Assembly (NCBI GenBank): GCA_030549335.1
Contig: CM060189.1
Location: 50,190,917-50,254,916 of the forward strand
Source: Pontederia crassipes
Lineage: Eukaryota; Streptophyta; Magnoliopsida; Commelinales; Pontederiaceae
Direction: 5' to 3'
DNA: 64,000 nt
The first letter of the stretch is position 1. Each line of letters begins with the position of its first letter. A model generated the notes under the pieces. That model worked only from the letters and a program-made list of their open reading frames with translations, was not told the DNA's origin and did no database searches. Shown here piece by piece: positions 37,666-51,370 of this stretch. The translations under genes were made by a program, and so were the position numbers.

Positions 37666-38340
37666 GTTTCCATGTATTTGGTTATGATAATTAATAGTTT
37701 ATGTTTTTTTTAAAAATTATCTCTTTTGTTTTTGTTAAAAAATAAATATCAGATACCTTATTTCTTTTTTATAATTGATTACCCATCGTGCCCATAGCAT
37801 ATTAATGTATTTAGATAAAGATTAGACGTGATATTTACATCATGTTTAGCGTAGTCAAGTCATAATTATGCAGCATGAATACTTAGTGATAATTAAGCTA
37901 TAACACGCAGTTAGTAAAATGGTTATGCATAGTTTTAAGGCATAATTATGCATAATACCTCATAATTAAGTAAATTATTATTTAATTATAGTCTTAAAAA
38001 AAGTCTGCGAATTGCATTGAGATGGAAATGCTTAAAGAATATTCCTTTATTAAGTTATCTTCATAAAAAAATTATATATCTATTACAATAATTCATAAAA
38101 GATGCATGAAAAATACAAGAATTAAAGAAACGAGAACAATAATTACAAAAATAAAATAACTTAAATCCTTTTTGCTCCATAAAAAGATCGAATAGTTTGT
38201 TGGAAACTTGAGTGGGAAAAAAATTATTAACTCAAAAATTTATAGTAAAACAACGGCGCCAAAGCTAAGCGGGCATAGCTCGGCAATCCGGGTCGTCCAG
38301 TAATATGATCGGCCTACATCTCAACGGCTGTGGAATCGAC
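37666..38340. other. Spacer upstream of the H2A.X gene
   Basis: AT-rich without ORFs to about 38240, then GC-richer sequence leading into the histone promoter. An AACGG core (CTCAACGGCTG, near 38320) resembles the MSA element of plant cell-cycle genes, but this may be chance. Confidence 0.4.
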
Positions 38341-38402
38341 ACGTCATTGATCCTAGTAGCAATGTGGTAGCCAATAGGATCTCGCGCCGAAGTCTTTAAA
38401 TT
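38341..38402 (+). promoter_or_regulatory. Histone-type promoter elements of the H2A.X gene
   Basis: In order: ACGTCA at 38341-38346, the hexamer known from plant histone promoters; CCAAT at 38371-38375; TCTCGCGCC at 38380-38388, close to an E2F site; and TTTAAATT at about 38395-38402 as a weak TATA-like box. The ATG follows at 38491. The arrangement fits S-phase-linked expression, which is inference. Confidence 0.55.
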
Positions 38403-38490
38403 CCACTTCTCCCTCTCCCGTCACCTCCATCCAATTCGTGCGAACGCTTTGCCTCCTCGCAGCTACAAGTATACGAAGCGCTCGCGAACG

Positions 38491-39015
38491 ATGAGCTCTG
38501 CGGCGGCGACGACGACTGCGGCGGCCAAAGGTGGCCGCGGAAAGCGGAAGTCGGGGTCGAAGTCCGTCTCTCGATCCGAAAAGGCCGGCCTCCAGTTCCC
38601 CGTCGGTCGCATCGCCCGCTTCCTCAAGGCTGGCCGGTACTCCCAACGCGTCGGTGCTGGCGCCCCCGTCTACCTCTCCGCCGTCCTCGAGTACCTCGCC
38701 GCCGAGGTAAGGCGAAGTCTACCTCTTCCTCCTCTTCTTCTCGTAGGCTACTGTGTGGATGATTTTGACTGGGTGGTTTAATGATAGGTGTTGGAGTTGG
38801 CGGGGAACGCCGCGAGGGACAATAAGAAGAGCCGGATCATCCCGAGGCATATTCAGCTGGCGGTGAGGAACGACGACGAGCTCGGCAAGCTCCTCGGACG
38901 CGCCACGATCTCCGGCGGCGGCGTGATGCCGAACATCCACCAGGTCCTGCTGCCAAAGGGCGCTGGCAAGGTGAAAGGCGGAGGAGAAATTGGTTCCGCC
39001 TCGCAGGAGTTCTAG
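38491..39015 (+). CDS. H2A.X: Histone H2A.X, two exons, 147 aa
   Basis: Exon 1 is 38491-38706 and exon 2 is 38788-39015, with an 81-bp GT-AG intron that splits the protein after Glu72 (LEYLAAE, then VLELAGN). The start is the first ATG ([15 protein letters not shown]); an open frame upstream has no ATG. The histone fold is complete, with [10 protein letters not shown] at 32-41, the [14 protein letters not shown] loop 1 region, and the acidic-patch helix [15 protein letters not shown]. The C-terminus is SQEF (144-147), the SQ(E/D)-aromatic motif that marks H2A.X; Ser144 would be the ATM/ATR target phosphorylated at DNA breaks. The Ala/Thr-rich N-terminal tail is typical of plant H2A.X. Exons are GC-rich against AT-rich surroundings, as expected of a host histone gene. 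It appears intact. Confidence 0.96.
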
Positions 39016-40398
39016 GTTTACCGGTTTCTCTCTCCTCTTGTGAGAGCCGGCGATGTACATACCGCACTTTTGTCGTAGGTTTAGATCCATCTTTGGTTGC
39101 TTTGTGTTGCGGAATCATGACCTTTTTGGAATGAATAGTTGCGAAGTTTTGGTTTCCTCAAGCCCAAATGTTCATTTTCATATTGAGCTGTGACTATGTT
39201 TCGTGAGATAGGATGCGGAGTTAAAAACGAATATTGAGAAAGAAGGAAAAAAAAATCAAATTTCTTGTAATGAAATAGGAAGCAATTTTCTACCTCACAA
39301 AAGTCTCCTTTCATTGAAACATTTAATTTAGAGTAATATGTATCCTAACCTTATTACTGCAATATAATTTTGAAATTTTCAGATCAAGTTTTTTGCCCCA
39401 TGATCCAAAGATTTTTTTTTTATATTTTGCTTTTGTTGATGATTTTGAAATTGTATGATATTTAGCTTTCTATGGGACTAAATTATTTCGTGTATAAAAT
39501 ATGAAAGTGGATTGTTTTCGCATGGCCTTTTCATCAATAAATTTTGTGTTGTACTCGAATGTGAGGTCGGGAATTAAATTATATGAAAATGAAATGTAAT
39601 ACTATGACTCAAATGTGAGAAAGAACAGAGAGCACAACAGTAACACATTTCAACATCTTACACATCATATCACATCATGCATGGAGATGAGGGAAGCTCA
39701 CATGGTTTTTACGATGACATGGCGTGGCATGGCCATGCCACATCTCTTGAGGCATGGTTTGAGCATGATTGTGCATGCATGGGCAGCCAATAATTTTTCA
39801 CTGGTACATGATGGGTTTAGCACGTATGCTTGATCTTCTATATGAAAGTAAATGAGTCGCACGATTTATGACTACAAACACAATTTTAATGTGAGAATTT
39901 TTTATTGTGATCGGTTAAAGATGCACAATCATTTGTATCACCTCTAGAGTTAACATGATTTTTGATGAATTCATGGTTGCTCAATCGAACTACGAGCCAT
40001 AACTACATCTTACATAATTGCTTAACACATCATGTGATATACATTGCTTTTGTTATAACCATGATTTACATGGCTTGTCTGAATTGTGATTTACAGAATC
40101 GCTCAAGCATTGTGTACTTGTTATGCCTCAGATTTTCTTTGTTGCATGTTTAGACACCTCGTGTTTGATATCGTGATAATCAATTATTTATCATATGCAA
40201 GGAGAATAGCTAGTCAATTGCACGTGGAACTCTCATACAACTCTTAACAAAATTTCCTTTGCACTCATATTTTTTGGTTCAGATAAGTTCTTCTAGACAT
40301 GCCTCAATGGACGTCTTTACTTTGGGATTTAGAGTATCATGTTAAAGTAGTAATATCAATTGTTATTTTAAAATATAGTCAAAGTTGAAAGAGCAACA
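39016..40398. other. Region downstream of H2A.X
   Basis: The first 100-200 bp should hold the 3' UTR and polyadenylation site. The rest is AT-rich. A stretch at 39700-39790 has repeated GGCATGG/CATGCC words. No gene is supported. Confidence 0.4.
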
Positions 40399-43235
40399 TG
40401 TAACGCCCAGCAACTCGTTTTGGTGTCACAAATAGTGAAATCAGAAAATCAATCATTTAAATTCAAATTCAAATATGCAATGGAAACTAACGTTCTAAAA
40501 ATCAACTAACACTGAAAATTTTCAAAAATTTTGACATGGCATAGGCGTAAATTCGTTCATGCGTCAAATACAATATTTATCCATAATTCTTCACTTCACA
40601 AGAAATTTATAAAATTTTAATATGCATCACTAACAGTTTATAATGACCAAATAATATAGGACTCAAGCCCAAAAATTTCGAATTATAGGAAAATACGAGT
40701 TTTGCCTTAAAACTATTACACGAATAAAACATATCAAATGCCTGCCAAAATTCATTAAAGGACTCAAGTCCTTATTCAATTCCATAATAGGGATTCGCCC
40801 ATTTCATCTCATCCATAAACTTGGGGCTTCAGCTCCCATCAACCAATATATTCACAATAAATCATTGGCCACAACCCAAAATCATGTGGTGTCAAGATAA
40901 ATAAAATCACAATAGTCAGTTTTAAAAAAAATGATAAGTATCAAAAGAACATTGAACTAGATATGCTCATCGCGGAATCTCACACACCATCCCTTTTTGA
41001 ATCAATACCTTTTTTCAATCAAACATGTAGTATATGTATTTTTTTTCTTATAAACATTAAAAGAAAAATGGGTGAGCATGGATTAATCTCAGTGAGTTAA
41101 AACGACTATATCAAATATTAAAATCATTACGAAAATCAAAATCTTTATTTTAAAAAAGTATTCAAAATCCTCTCTTCTTAAAAAAGAAACTCATTCACAT
41201 AATAATCATACAAAATGAATGTCATGTGTGTACATGCATGGTGAAATCATATGTATAATATAAGTTGGAGTATCATCATCAAACACGGATATCCATATCA
41301 CTCATCAATCGAGTGTTCCTTCACCCACCCCTTGTGTCACTATATCGCCACAGGGGATTGTTATAATTTCGTCCCTTGTGTCACTATATCATCATGGGAC
41401 GTTGAACCGCTCCTCGTGTCACTATATCGACAAAGAGCTTATTTATTTTTTCTTCATTCCATTCTTCGTGTCACTATATCGTCATAGGATGGTTGTTTCA
41501 ATTCCATCATTCATGTCATTATATCGACACAGGGTGTTGAATCTGCTCTTTGTATCACTATATCGACACAGAGCAAACCGAATTTCAACCGGCCTACTCG
41601 GAGTTGGCCAACCATCCGAGGTGAAAATACTCCGCCTTATGCGGGTTTTGTTTATATGTAATGCATATGATGCATGAATGCGAATTCAAAGTGAAAGTTT
41701 AGAGCTTGAAGTCATCATCCTAAAATAATTCATTTCAAAATAAAATCTTTTCTTCAAGTGAATAAGAGAAACTTTTATCAATTAAAGACTTCCAAAATCC
41801 ATAATAAAACCTTACAATTCATATGATGGCACACATACGAAGCACACAAATGAGTATGATTATGCATGAAGAAAACGATCTCGAAAATCCGTCCCACATC
41901 GGATGGAACAATGCCACCACTCCGAAGACTTAAGTAATTAATATCAGTTGGGGTAAGTTCCCTCACATTGGATTCCTCAAGTCTTAACTATCTTCCATCC
42001 GTATCCGTTCAAAGGAGAGACATACCTATTACATTCATTTAAACCTTATTTAGAAATAAAGCTTATCACCTAAAACAATTATCACTTCTAGGTATCATTT
42101 GTCTTTTAGTTCATTAATCACTCTATAATAGTCCTTTAATGACATCTTGATGCCTAGAAGTAAAATTTCAAATTTTCTTATCTAAGTTCATAATTAATGA
42201 ATTATGACCATCATATAAACTAATTTTCATAGAATACTTACCAATAAGGGAATCACCAACTAATGGCACCTTACTCAAACCTTAATGGACATTCACTTAT
42301 CATATCCGATTAAGCATACAATTTTTATCAATTATAAAATTAAATCTTACAAATAGTTTAGACCACCAATCATCCTTACCACAACAATGAAACCACGCTC
42401 TCGAAACCAAAGGCGCACCTGACGAATGTCGAAGACAATCGTCGATCGCCTTTTCATCAATAATAAATATTATCATTTAAAATCAGTTCACATAATTTCT
42501 ATTAAATATAATATGCACATTTCCCATTCCCTTACCATCAAACTCCGAGGGCGAGTCATCGGAAACATTGGAGGATAGTCGAAAACTGAAATAAATGAAT
42601 CTACAAGTAATTTGTGATTAATTTTTCGTACGGACAGCAATCTAATACATTTCTCCCTCTTGTGAGCACCTACCATAACGACATGGTGAGGTCAGAGCCC
42701 CCCGTCGTTTGCTGAAAATGTCACCGAAAAACTCCAATCTCAGTCATCTACAAGATTGGGAGCACAAGCACGTTTACAACTCCTTAAAATAAACCTAATC
42801 GACATGAGGATGATGCGCAACTCACCTGGAGAAAGATCGACGAAAATCAAAGCCGAAATTATCGCCGGCGAACTCTCCCCCTTCTCTCATGTTCTAAGCG
42901 TGCTGCGTCGCGCACAGTGGACTCATCATCTCTTACCCCATGTCAAAATGTTTATCTCATCGCCCTCCTTCTAAAGGGGTAAATCACACGCGAAAAATGG
43001 AGGTCAAATGATGGAAATCGAGTGACCGAAAGAAGGGGCGGCTGGGGTCTCGCGTGCGGTACTGTAGCAGTCGAGGGGAGGGACGAGAGAGAGAAGAATA
43101 AGGTGATCTTCTCTCTCCTCTTTGTGTCCATGGTGGCTACTTTTTTTCTTTTTTTTCTGATTGAGGAAAGACCAAAATGCCCCCTACTTTTAAAAAGTAT
43201 TTACACACATTTTTTTAAATGACAGAACTTTACAC
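40399..43235 (+). mobile_element. Large solo LTR (about 2.8 kb), probably Ty3/gypsy
   Basis: It begins TGTAACGCCCAGCAACTCG, like the 48953 copy (TGTAACGCCCCGAG). It contains a CAGTGAGTTAAAACGAC block comparable to GAGATAACTCAGTACG there, then a tandem array (41331-41577), and ends near ACTTTACA at 43235. No gag or pol sequence is associated. The right boundary is less certain because it abuts the Copia fossil, and a matching target duplication was not seen. Confidence 0.5.
41331..41577. repeat. Six spaced repeats of a 24-26 bp unit in the LTR
   Basis: The core TGTCACTATATCGNCACAGG occurs six times with starts about 37-52 bp apart, and the spacers differ in length and sequence. The copies are imperfect. 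It lies in the same relative place as the tandem arrays of the sister LTRs. Confidence 0.85.
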
Positions 43236-43236
43236 T

Positions 43237-46200
43237 GTTAGGTCTAGAGAAACTCACACAATGATGAAGATTAACATCGACTCATCATCTCTCAAGATCT
43301 CTTAAGATCGACTTAGCATACTTGATACGCGACATAAGTATTGCGGTGGGACTCCCATAAATCATATGTTTAACTCAAACACCGCACAACTTAAGTACAG
43401 TCACCCTCCACTAGCGTCTGACCTGAAACGTCTAACTGCTCGCCATCACTTAACTTCAAAGTTAGAGTCTTACATTTGGCTACACCGAGTTATCAAAACT
43501 CTGCTTTCATCATCTTGAATGCATCAAGGTGGCTTAGGCCATTTCTTGTACTAAAAAATATTTAGGTCTAAATTATTTCTTCCCCGCGTGCAATCTCAAA
43601 AGCAAGCGATTACTTGTGTGAGTGAGTAATCTCATGCTTGATGGACGTACTTAACACATGCATAACATAACTTTCTTATGAGAAATATATTTTCGTTAAT
43701 ACAATTAACTTTAAGTACATATTTCTTTTCATATTCTACGCAACCCTAGTGCATTCACATGTTTCAAGAATACATCTATAGGTAGTGATTTGGTGAATGG
43801 ATTAACGACCATGTTGTGCATAGCTATATACTCAACTGAGATCTGCTTTCTCACATCATCATTTCTTACAAATTTGTATTTGATCGATATGCTTTCTTTT
43901 GTAATGATATTTTTCATCCTTCATATGGGCGATCGCTGCTTGATTGTCATAATATAAAGTCATCTTTTTCATTGCAACATTTGAAAATCGCATGTGTTGA
44001 AGGAATCTTTTAAACCATAGGGTCTCTTGCACTCCAGCTGAATATGCCATAAATTCAGTCTCCATTGTGGACAATGCTATGCATTCTTGTTTATTCTTAC
44101 TCCATGTGACAGTACCATTACTGAGTAAGAAGGCATATCCTAAGGTGAGTTTTGGTTATCATGTCATTTTCCCAATCAGCGTCCATATATTCGGCCAGTA
44201 TTAGGCTTCCTCCGTGATAACATAAAGCAAAGTCAGCAGTGCCTTTGAGGTATCTCATGATTTTCTTCACTGCCTTCCAATGTTGGCGTCCTGAGTTTGC
44301 ATGATATCGACACACTAGACCTACGACATAACATATGTCTGACCGAGTATACAATATAGCGTACATCAGGCTGCCGACCACACTTGCATAAAGGGCTGAA
44401 GACATATCTCTTTGTTCTTCTATAGTTCAAAGTCTTGTATCTCACAATAGGAGTATTAATGAGTTTGCAGTCATCCATCCGAAATCGTTCTAAAATTTTC
44501 TTGATATATGACTCTTGCGAGAGAGCAAGAATTAAATCTCTTAGAACAATTTCATTGATTTTTCACACATAGTATGAAGGCTACCTCATTCATGTCTTTC
44601 ACTTCAAAGGCAAAGGTCAATCATTCCTTATGGTGACAAAAAACTCTATATTATTCCTAGCTATCAAGATGTCATCTACATATAGTGTCATAATGACGAA
44701 CATATTCTTGGATTTATAGAAATACATGCAATGATCTTCATCAATCATTTCAAAATCATATGATATGATTGATTGATGAAATTTAATATACCATTACTTA
44801 GATGATTATTTAAGTTTATAAATGGATTAGCTTGTAAACTTTGCGCTATTCTCCTTTTACTACGAAGTCTTCAGGTTGTTTCATATAAATTTCTTCATTT
44901 AGTTCTCCATTGATAAATGCAATCTTTACATCCATCTAATATAATTCCAAGTTCATATGTGCCAATTGCTAGGATAAGGCGAATAGAAGAAAATGTTATA
45001 ATTGGAGCAAAGGTTTCTTCATAATCAACACTCTTTTCTTAGGTGAAGCCTTTCGCCACTAAGCGAGCTTTGTACCTCTAATCCATCACCTCCTCGTTTT
45101 ATTTTGATAACCCACTTGTTCCAATTGCTCTACGGCCAAGTAGGGAGATCAACCAAATCCTAGACATGATTTATTTTCATAAATTGCAACTCTTCTTCCA
45201 TTGCCCTAATCCACTTTTCTTTATCATAAGACAATAGGGACTCATTAATTGAATTAGGCCCAAGTTCTTCTTCAGGACCTACTATATGAGCTTCATGATT
45301 CTTTCGATGTCAAATCGACGACGTGAGATGCTCTTTCTAGTAGTCCTTTGAAGTAAGCACTCTGGATTACGACAAAATGCTCCCATTCAAATCAAGATGT
45401 GGTGATAATGGACGAACTCTTCTACATTGTGATATGCAGATCTCGTCATCTCGAGATTCCTGACTTCATCTAAGTAAAGTGTTCTATCAATCTTGTCTTG
45501 CTTTGGAAATTCATCCTCTATAAATGTTACATCTCTACTATCAATTTCTGTAACAGTTCTATCATCCCTTTCTCCTATGAACACATAATCTTTAGAGGTT
45601 TCAGGATACCTAATGAAAATACACTTCTTACCCATATGGCCCAACTTTCCATACTTATGAGAATTGTCAAGGACATAGGTTGCGCATCTTCATGGACGCA
45701 AGTAACAGGTCAAGCTTACAATCTATCCAAAGTTCATAAGGAGTGGAAAAGACAGATTTTGATGGTGTGTGGTTGAGTATGTAGGTAGTTGTAAGCAATA
45801 CATCTCCCCAATATGAAATTGGGAGGTTTGCTTGTGCGATCATAGATCAATCCATATCGAGTAGAGTACGATTCCTCCTTTCAGCAACATTATTTTGTTA
45901 TGTTCTTGGAATTGTTAGTTGCCTAATTATTCTTTTTTCATCACATAACTTCTTAAATAAATCTAAAAGATACTCGTGGTCATGATCGGTTCACAAGGTG
46001 TTAATCTTGCGAATTCTAATCCATGTTTATAAATCACACAAAGCAATTTATAACCTTGACTTATGAGAGATCAAGTACAGGATCCCATACCGTGAATAAT
46101 CATCAATAAATATGATGAAGTATGAGAAACTGTGCCTGTCGTGGACAGTCATCGGATCATATATGTCCAAATGGATTAATTGTAATGGAAAGTCAGCATG

Positions 46201-47680
46201 CTTTTCTTTTCCAAATGGTTATTTTGTTTGCTTGTCAACTAGACATTCTTCACAGGTTGGTCGATCGAAATTAGTAAGAGAGCCTATGAGCCATTCTCTA
46301 GTTAGTCTATTTATTTGATCTTGACCTATATGTTCTAGCATGGCATGCAAAGTCTTGTCTCTTTCATTCACATCAATAGATGGCATAAATGAATAACTAC
46401 ATAGCAACATGTGTAGTATTTAAAACATAGAGATAATTTTTAATGAAGCCATTGCATATAGGAACGTCATCCATTAAGATGTTCAGATGTTTAGAGCCAA
46501 AAGTCATTACATATCCATATGCATCAAGAGATAATATAGATATCAAGTTTTGTCGAAAATCATGAGCATACAAAACATCATGGAGGTAAAGAATTTTTCC
46601 ATTGCTAAGTTCTAACTTATAACTTTTGATCCCTTTGACTTCTACTCTTTTATTGTCTCCTACGTAGATTTACTTAGAGCTCGCACTGAGTCGACGAAAA
46701 TCGATGAATGTCTCATGTTCCTTGATTATGTGGCCTGTTGCTTCGGAATCTACAATTCACAAAGGATGAGTTTCAACAACCAGAACACAGCTAAAAATAT
46801 ACACAAAGGAAACATGGTCAGGACAAATCTTCTTTGGCTCATTGCACTCACGAGCGAAGTGACCATGACTATCACAATTGTACTTCACTTTGCTTTTATC
46901 CACTTTGTCACTGCGCTTCTTCCTTTTGCGCTGTTGATATTGGACCTTCTGTTGTCTACTATATCTGATCCTCTGGCTAGGGTGTGACTTACATGACCTT
47001 TTGCATGTGGAAATTGCATCATGTTTTCGTCCACTTATTTCAACAACCAATGCTTGACCGGAGGATTTTTTAGATTCCAGTACTTCATCCTCCATTTCTA
47101 GGTGACGGCCCGCATCATCAAAATTATTGAAATTGTCATTATGCAACAGGTTGACATGCATATGTTCCAAAGATTTGGGAAGAGAGCGGATAACTTGCAC
47201 TTGTTGCTCATAAGTGAGCACATATTCAGCATTCTTGAGTTCGTGTATCATGTTCATCATTTTCCTGCTCCCTCATCGTGTGATTAGGGCACATCCTATA
47301 GGAATCGAACTTAATGATCAATATCCTCAACTTGAAACTTGATGTGATACCGAACTTGTTCTAGATAGCTGTCCACATTTTAAATGCTATCTGGTAAAAC
47401 ATCAAATTCTCACATGAAGGAGTCTCCTATTGTACTCAGCAACAAAATGTGAGCAATGCGACTCTTCTTGGATCAGGCCTCGAATGCATCAACATCATTT
47501 CTGTTTTGAGCAGTATTGCTGGTTGTGGCATGACATGTTTGATGGTCTCCAAGACTTCTTGTTTCTCTAAGAGGTACTGAACTTTATGATGTCAAATATC
47601 ATAATTTTCACGTGTCAATTTATCCCCTTTGCTTAGGTAAAAAATTATGGACTTTGATGCCATGATTAAAGGTCTATGTT
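43237..47680 (-). mobile_element. Ty1/copia retrotransposon fossil
   Basis: In minus-strand order the parts are gag with a zinc-knuckle region (about 46760-47260), the gag-pre-integrase region (about 46220-46410), the integrase C-terminal part (about 45390-45640), reverse transcriptase (about 44120-45300) and RNase H up to the end of pol (about 43730-44070). A primer-binding-site-like TGGCATCAAAGT lies at about 47660. The sequence at 43237-43700 could be its 3' LTR (TGTTAGGTC at one end), but a matching LTR pair was not established. It is broken, with about ten or more interruptions. The good preservation of domain blocks suggests moderate age, younger than the fossil at 1.7-6.0 kb. Confidence 0.75.
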
Positions 47681-49816
47681 CATTAAGAGGATAGGAGAAA
47701 TCTATGTTATGCATGTCTTAATTTGTCACAAACATTTAAAATAATAAATAATATAATCCAAGGATAACATCTCACACTATCCCAACGATAATTATCATAT
47801 ATTAAATTAATAATGTGACAAATCATTCCTAAATTTTGGATAAACAAATAATCTAAAAATATTGTGTCTTATGTTTTCTCGAGTAATTAGACATACTAAC
47901 CAATTCATGTTTCATTTTCTATGTCTAAGTAATTTAGAGAAACTAACATAAATTTATTTCTCTAAGTTTGACGAAACATGATTATCTATTATGAGAAAAC
48001 ATGATAGAGAAAATTAACTAATTACCAATTTTCTCACATAATAAACATGACATGCTTTTCTTTTGTATTTTTCCACTAAGGAAAAAGATAAATATGTAAA
48101 TCATATACATGATAAAATTTACAAATCGTGCATGCCTCTGAAAAATCATATACAATTAATTACATACTCAAAATTTATGTAATTAATTTTCTTTCATGCA
48201 TATATTCAATTTCGCATGAGATTAATTTAATTGCATGAATTAGAACTAAACTTAAAAATGCAATTAAACTGTATATATGCATTTCAACTCTAATAGAAAA
48301 TTTTTCACATTTATCTTCATTTTCTATCATTCTGCGAGTTAAGAAAATCCCTCTAACTGATATAAGGATTTCCATTCCAAGAAAATACCTTAGTTCTTCT
48401 AAGTCTTTCATCCTGATCTTAGCTTCCAAAGAAGCCTTAGCATAATCAATGATAACTTGGCAATTGTCGGCTACTAAAATATCATCCATGTATGACAAGA
48501 GAGCAACAAAACTATCAACTTGGTGATTTGTAAACAAAGAATAATCATTTATGCTATGAACAAATCTAGCTTCCACCGGTATTTCAGTTAGTCATATATT
48601 CCATTGTGAAGTGACTTGCTTTAATCCAATAATGACTTCACAAGTCCACGTACCTTGTTGGCAGTCTCCCCTTGTCCATAATAGCCTTTTGGAATGTCTA
48701 TATGCACTTTTTCAAATAATTCACCATTTATAAAAGCATTATTCACATTCTAATGAAATAATATCCAATGATTTTGTGCCGCTGCAGTTAATAAAGATGT
48801 ATGGAGACTGATTTAGCCACAGAAGAAAAATGTCTCTTTAAAATCAATTCCCTCTTCTTGGTTATAGCCTTTTGCCATAAGCCGAGCTTTAAACCTTTTT
48901 ACTTGTCTAGAAGAGGTCATTTGGATTTTATACACCCATTTACAACCTATAGTGTAACGCCCCGAGATTTTTTTTTCTTTTGCCTGCTCAGAAGGCTATC
49001 TCGACAACGTCACTCAATTCTATACCTTGACTTTGACCAGTCAACGAACTGACTTACATAAGCGGAAGACTAATTTATAACATTCTATTACAATATGCGG
49101 AAGCTATTATACCGTATCTAATAACTTGCGGGTTATGGCCCACGTCTATACAGTAATGGACCCTATATCCATGTGCATGTCACCCGTCAGAGGAGTCACC
49201 AACCATCTCACCATCGCCATCACCATCACCTGTATGGATCCAAATACAGGGGCAAAGCCCAATGAGATAACTCAGTACGTAGGGTCACCCATAATATTTA
49301 TATGAACCATGGTCAATATCAATATCAATACTATCAATAAATAATTATTCATAATAATATATAATTGATCAGAGGTCAATGAAGACTACAATTCAACAAT
49401 AAATAATTCAATTAATAATTAACAATTGATCAATGTTCAATTGGCCAAAAGTCGATGAAGGCCACAATAATCATTATTAATTCAATTCTATTATTAATTT
49501 ATCAATTCATCTATCAGGCACAAAGACCATAATTTATTATCCATCAGCCTTAAAGGCGCAATTTAATTTTTCCATCAGCCATAAGTGTGAAATCGATAGT
49601 CTATCAACCACTAGGGCGAAATCAATTGCCCATCAGCCACTAGGGTGCAATTCAATTAACAATTCGATCATCAATTCAATTATCAATTCCATCTTTGGAG
49701 TTATGATCAATCCTTTCGGGCGCAATAAGAGAGCTTTCTATTATTATTAGGGGACACCATGTCACTTCAATCAATAAGTTTGGGTATGATGGGGACGAAG
49801 GATCACACCGAAATAG

Positions 49817-50134
49817 TTAGCCCGAAGGCCCTATCAACCCGAAGGCGTAGTTAGCCCGAAGGCCCTATCAGCCCGAAGGCGCAATATTAGCCCGAAGGCC
49901 CTATCAACCCGAAGGCGTAGTTAGCCCGAAGGCCCTATCAGCCCGAAGGCGCAATATTAGCCCGAAGGCCCTATCAACCCGAAGGCGTAGTTAGCCCGAA
50001 GGCCCTATCAGCCCGAAGGCGCAATATTAGCCCGAAGGCCCTATCAACCCGAAGGTGCAATATTAGCCCGAAGGCCCTATCAACCCGAAGGTGCAATATT
50101 AGCCCGAAGGCCCAATCAGTCCCAGTGGCAATCA
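49817..50134. repeat. Tandem array of alternating 34- and 36-bp units
   Basis: Units begin TTAGCCCGAAGGCCCTATCA and then read AACCCGAAGGCGTAG (34 bp) or GCCCGAAGGCGCAATA (36 bp). The types alternate three times (starts 49817, 49851, 49887, 49921, 49957, 49991). Two further 36-bp units at 50027 and 50063 combine features of both, and a partial unit starts at 50099. The copies are nearly identical. Confidence 0.95.
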
Positions 50135-50919
50135 GTAGACATGGGCCCAATACATTTTCAACTTTTATCTCAATTACCTAAGATGTCTATCTTTAACAAT
50201 TATCTTAGGTTAAACATGACCCAATCAGAAAATCACTATTAATCAATGATATGATCAGATAGGATGACGATAAATCAAATACGATAATAATTTGATGAGA
50301 ATCAATCAATAATAAGGTCAATGGATCAATATCATAATCAATATCATGATTGGGTGTAATGATAATAATAATCAATATGATGATAATATGATCGGATATG
50401 ATCATAATAAAATCAGAGATGTTAATCAAATGATCGGCAATGATTAACGATCTTAACAATCCAATAAACTATAAATTAATTCATAAAAATATGTTTTCTA
50501 TTCCAGAACCCAATCCGCGTTGATCATTAACCGGATCGTGCTAAATAAAATCCAAGCCATGTCAGACAAAACCCCTATCGAATTTTGTCACCATCAAGAA
50601 TTGTGTTTCCAACATAATTTTCAGAGGTCATATCTATGTCATTCAATATTCAATCGATGCAAAATAATATATAATTTATGTATAACGAAGAAGAGTTCAG
50701 GGGTCCATGTCGCGGAAAACCGACGCCATGGGGATCCCCCTACGTACCTTAAGTTAGATGAAAATATCAATTAGGTTCCTGTTGTCTGTGGACTGCACGA
50801 ACGACAATGACAATTATTCACGATCATTCTCCTTTCTATATATATACTTTTCCTATTCCAAAAATTTCATAAATAAATAAACTTTTAAAAAGAAAATCAT
50901 AAATGAAAAAAAAAATATT

Positions 50920-51370
50920 TTTTTCCTTCTATGCATTTCTCTCTCCTCATCATTATGCACGATTTTCTCTCTCTGTAGATTCTTTCTTTTCTCTCTCTAT
51001 TTCTTTCTCTCTTTACATATGTCTTTCTCCCTCTCTTTTCAATTCTATATATTTTTTTTACACCTTCTTTGTCTTTCTCTCTGCGGCCGTGAGACTCTCT
51101 TCCCATCTTTTTTTTTCCTCTCTCTTTCTCTCTCCTCCCACTAACCTTCTCTCTCTTATTTTGGTTGGCAAGATGCGGCTGAAACTAATTTTTCTTTTTC
51201 TTTTGCTTCTTTTCTCATCATCTCTTTACTTATATCATGCCCTCTCTCTCTATTATTTTTTTTTATCTCCTCTCTCGCCCTTACGCCCTCACCTCGCATT
51301 ACGTCCTTTTTCCCTCTCTCTCCAATTCTTTCTTCTCTCTCCTTTTGGCCGCCGACAATCATGTCTTGCA
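50920..51370. repeat. CT-rich tract within the solo LTR
   Basis: About 450 bp of TCTCTC, TTTCTC and TTTTTC runs. The two long ORFs here (161 and 71 codons) are low-complexity artefacts. A GA-rich counterpart occurs in the reversed partial LTR at 53086-53250. Confidence 0.8.

Noticed and set aside
38449-38490. N-terminal extension of the H2A frame
   Set aside because: It has no ATG. The ATG at 38491 gives the expected plant H2A.X N-terminus.
41331-41577. Repeat-spacer layout that might suggest CRISPR
   Set aside because: The repeats are imperfect, the spacers uneven, and the array lies in a plant LTR.
49817-50134. Tandem array considered as centromeric satellite
   Set aside because: It is too short and confined to one solo LTR.
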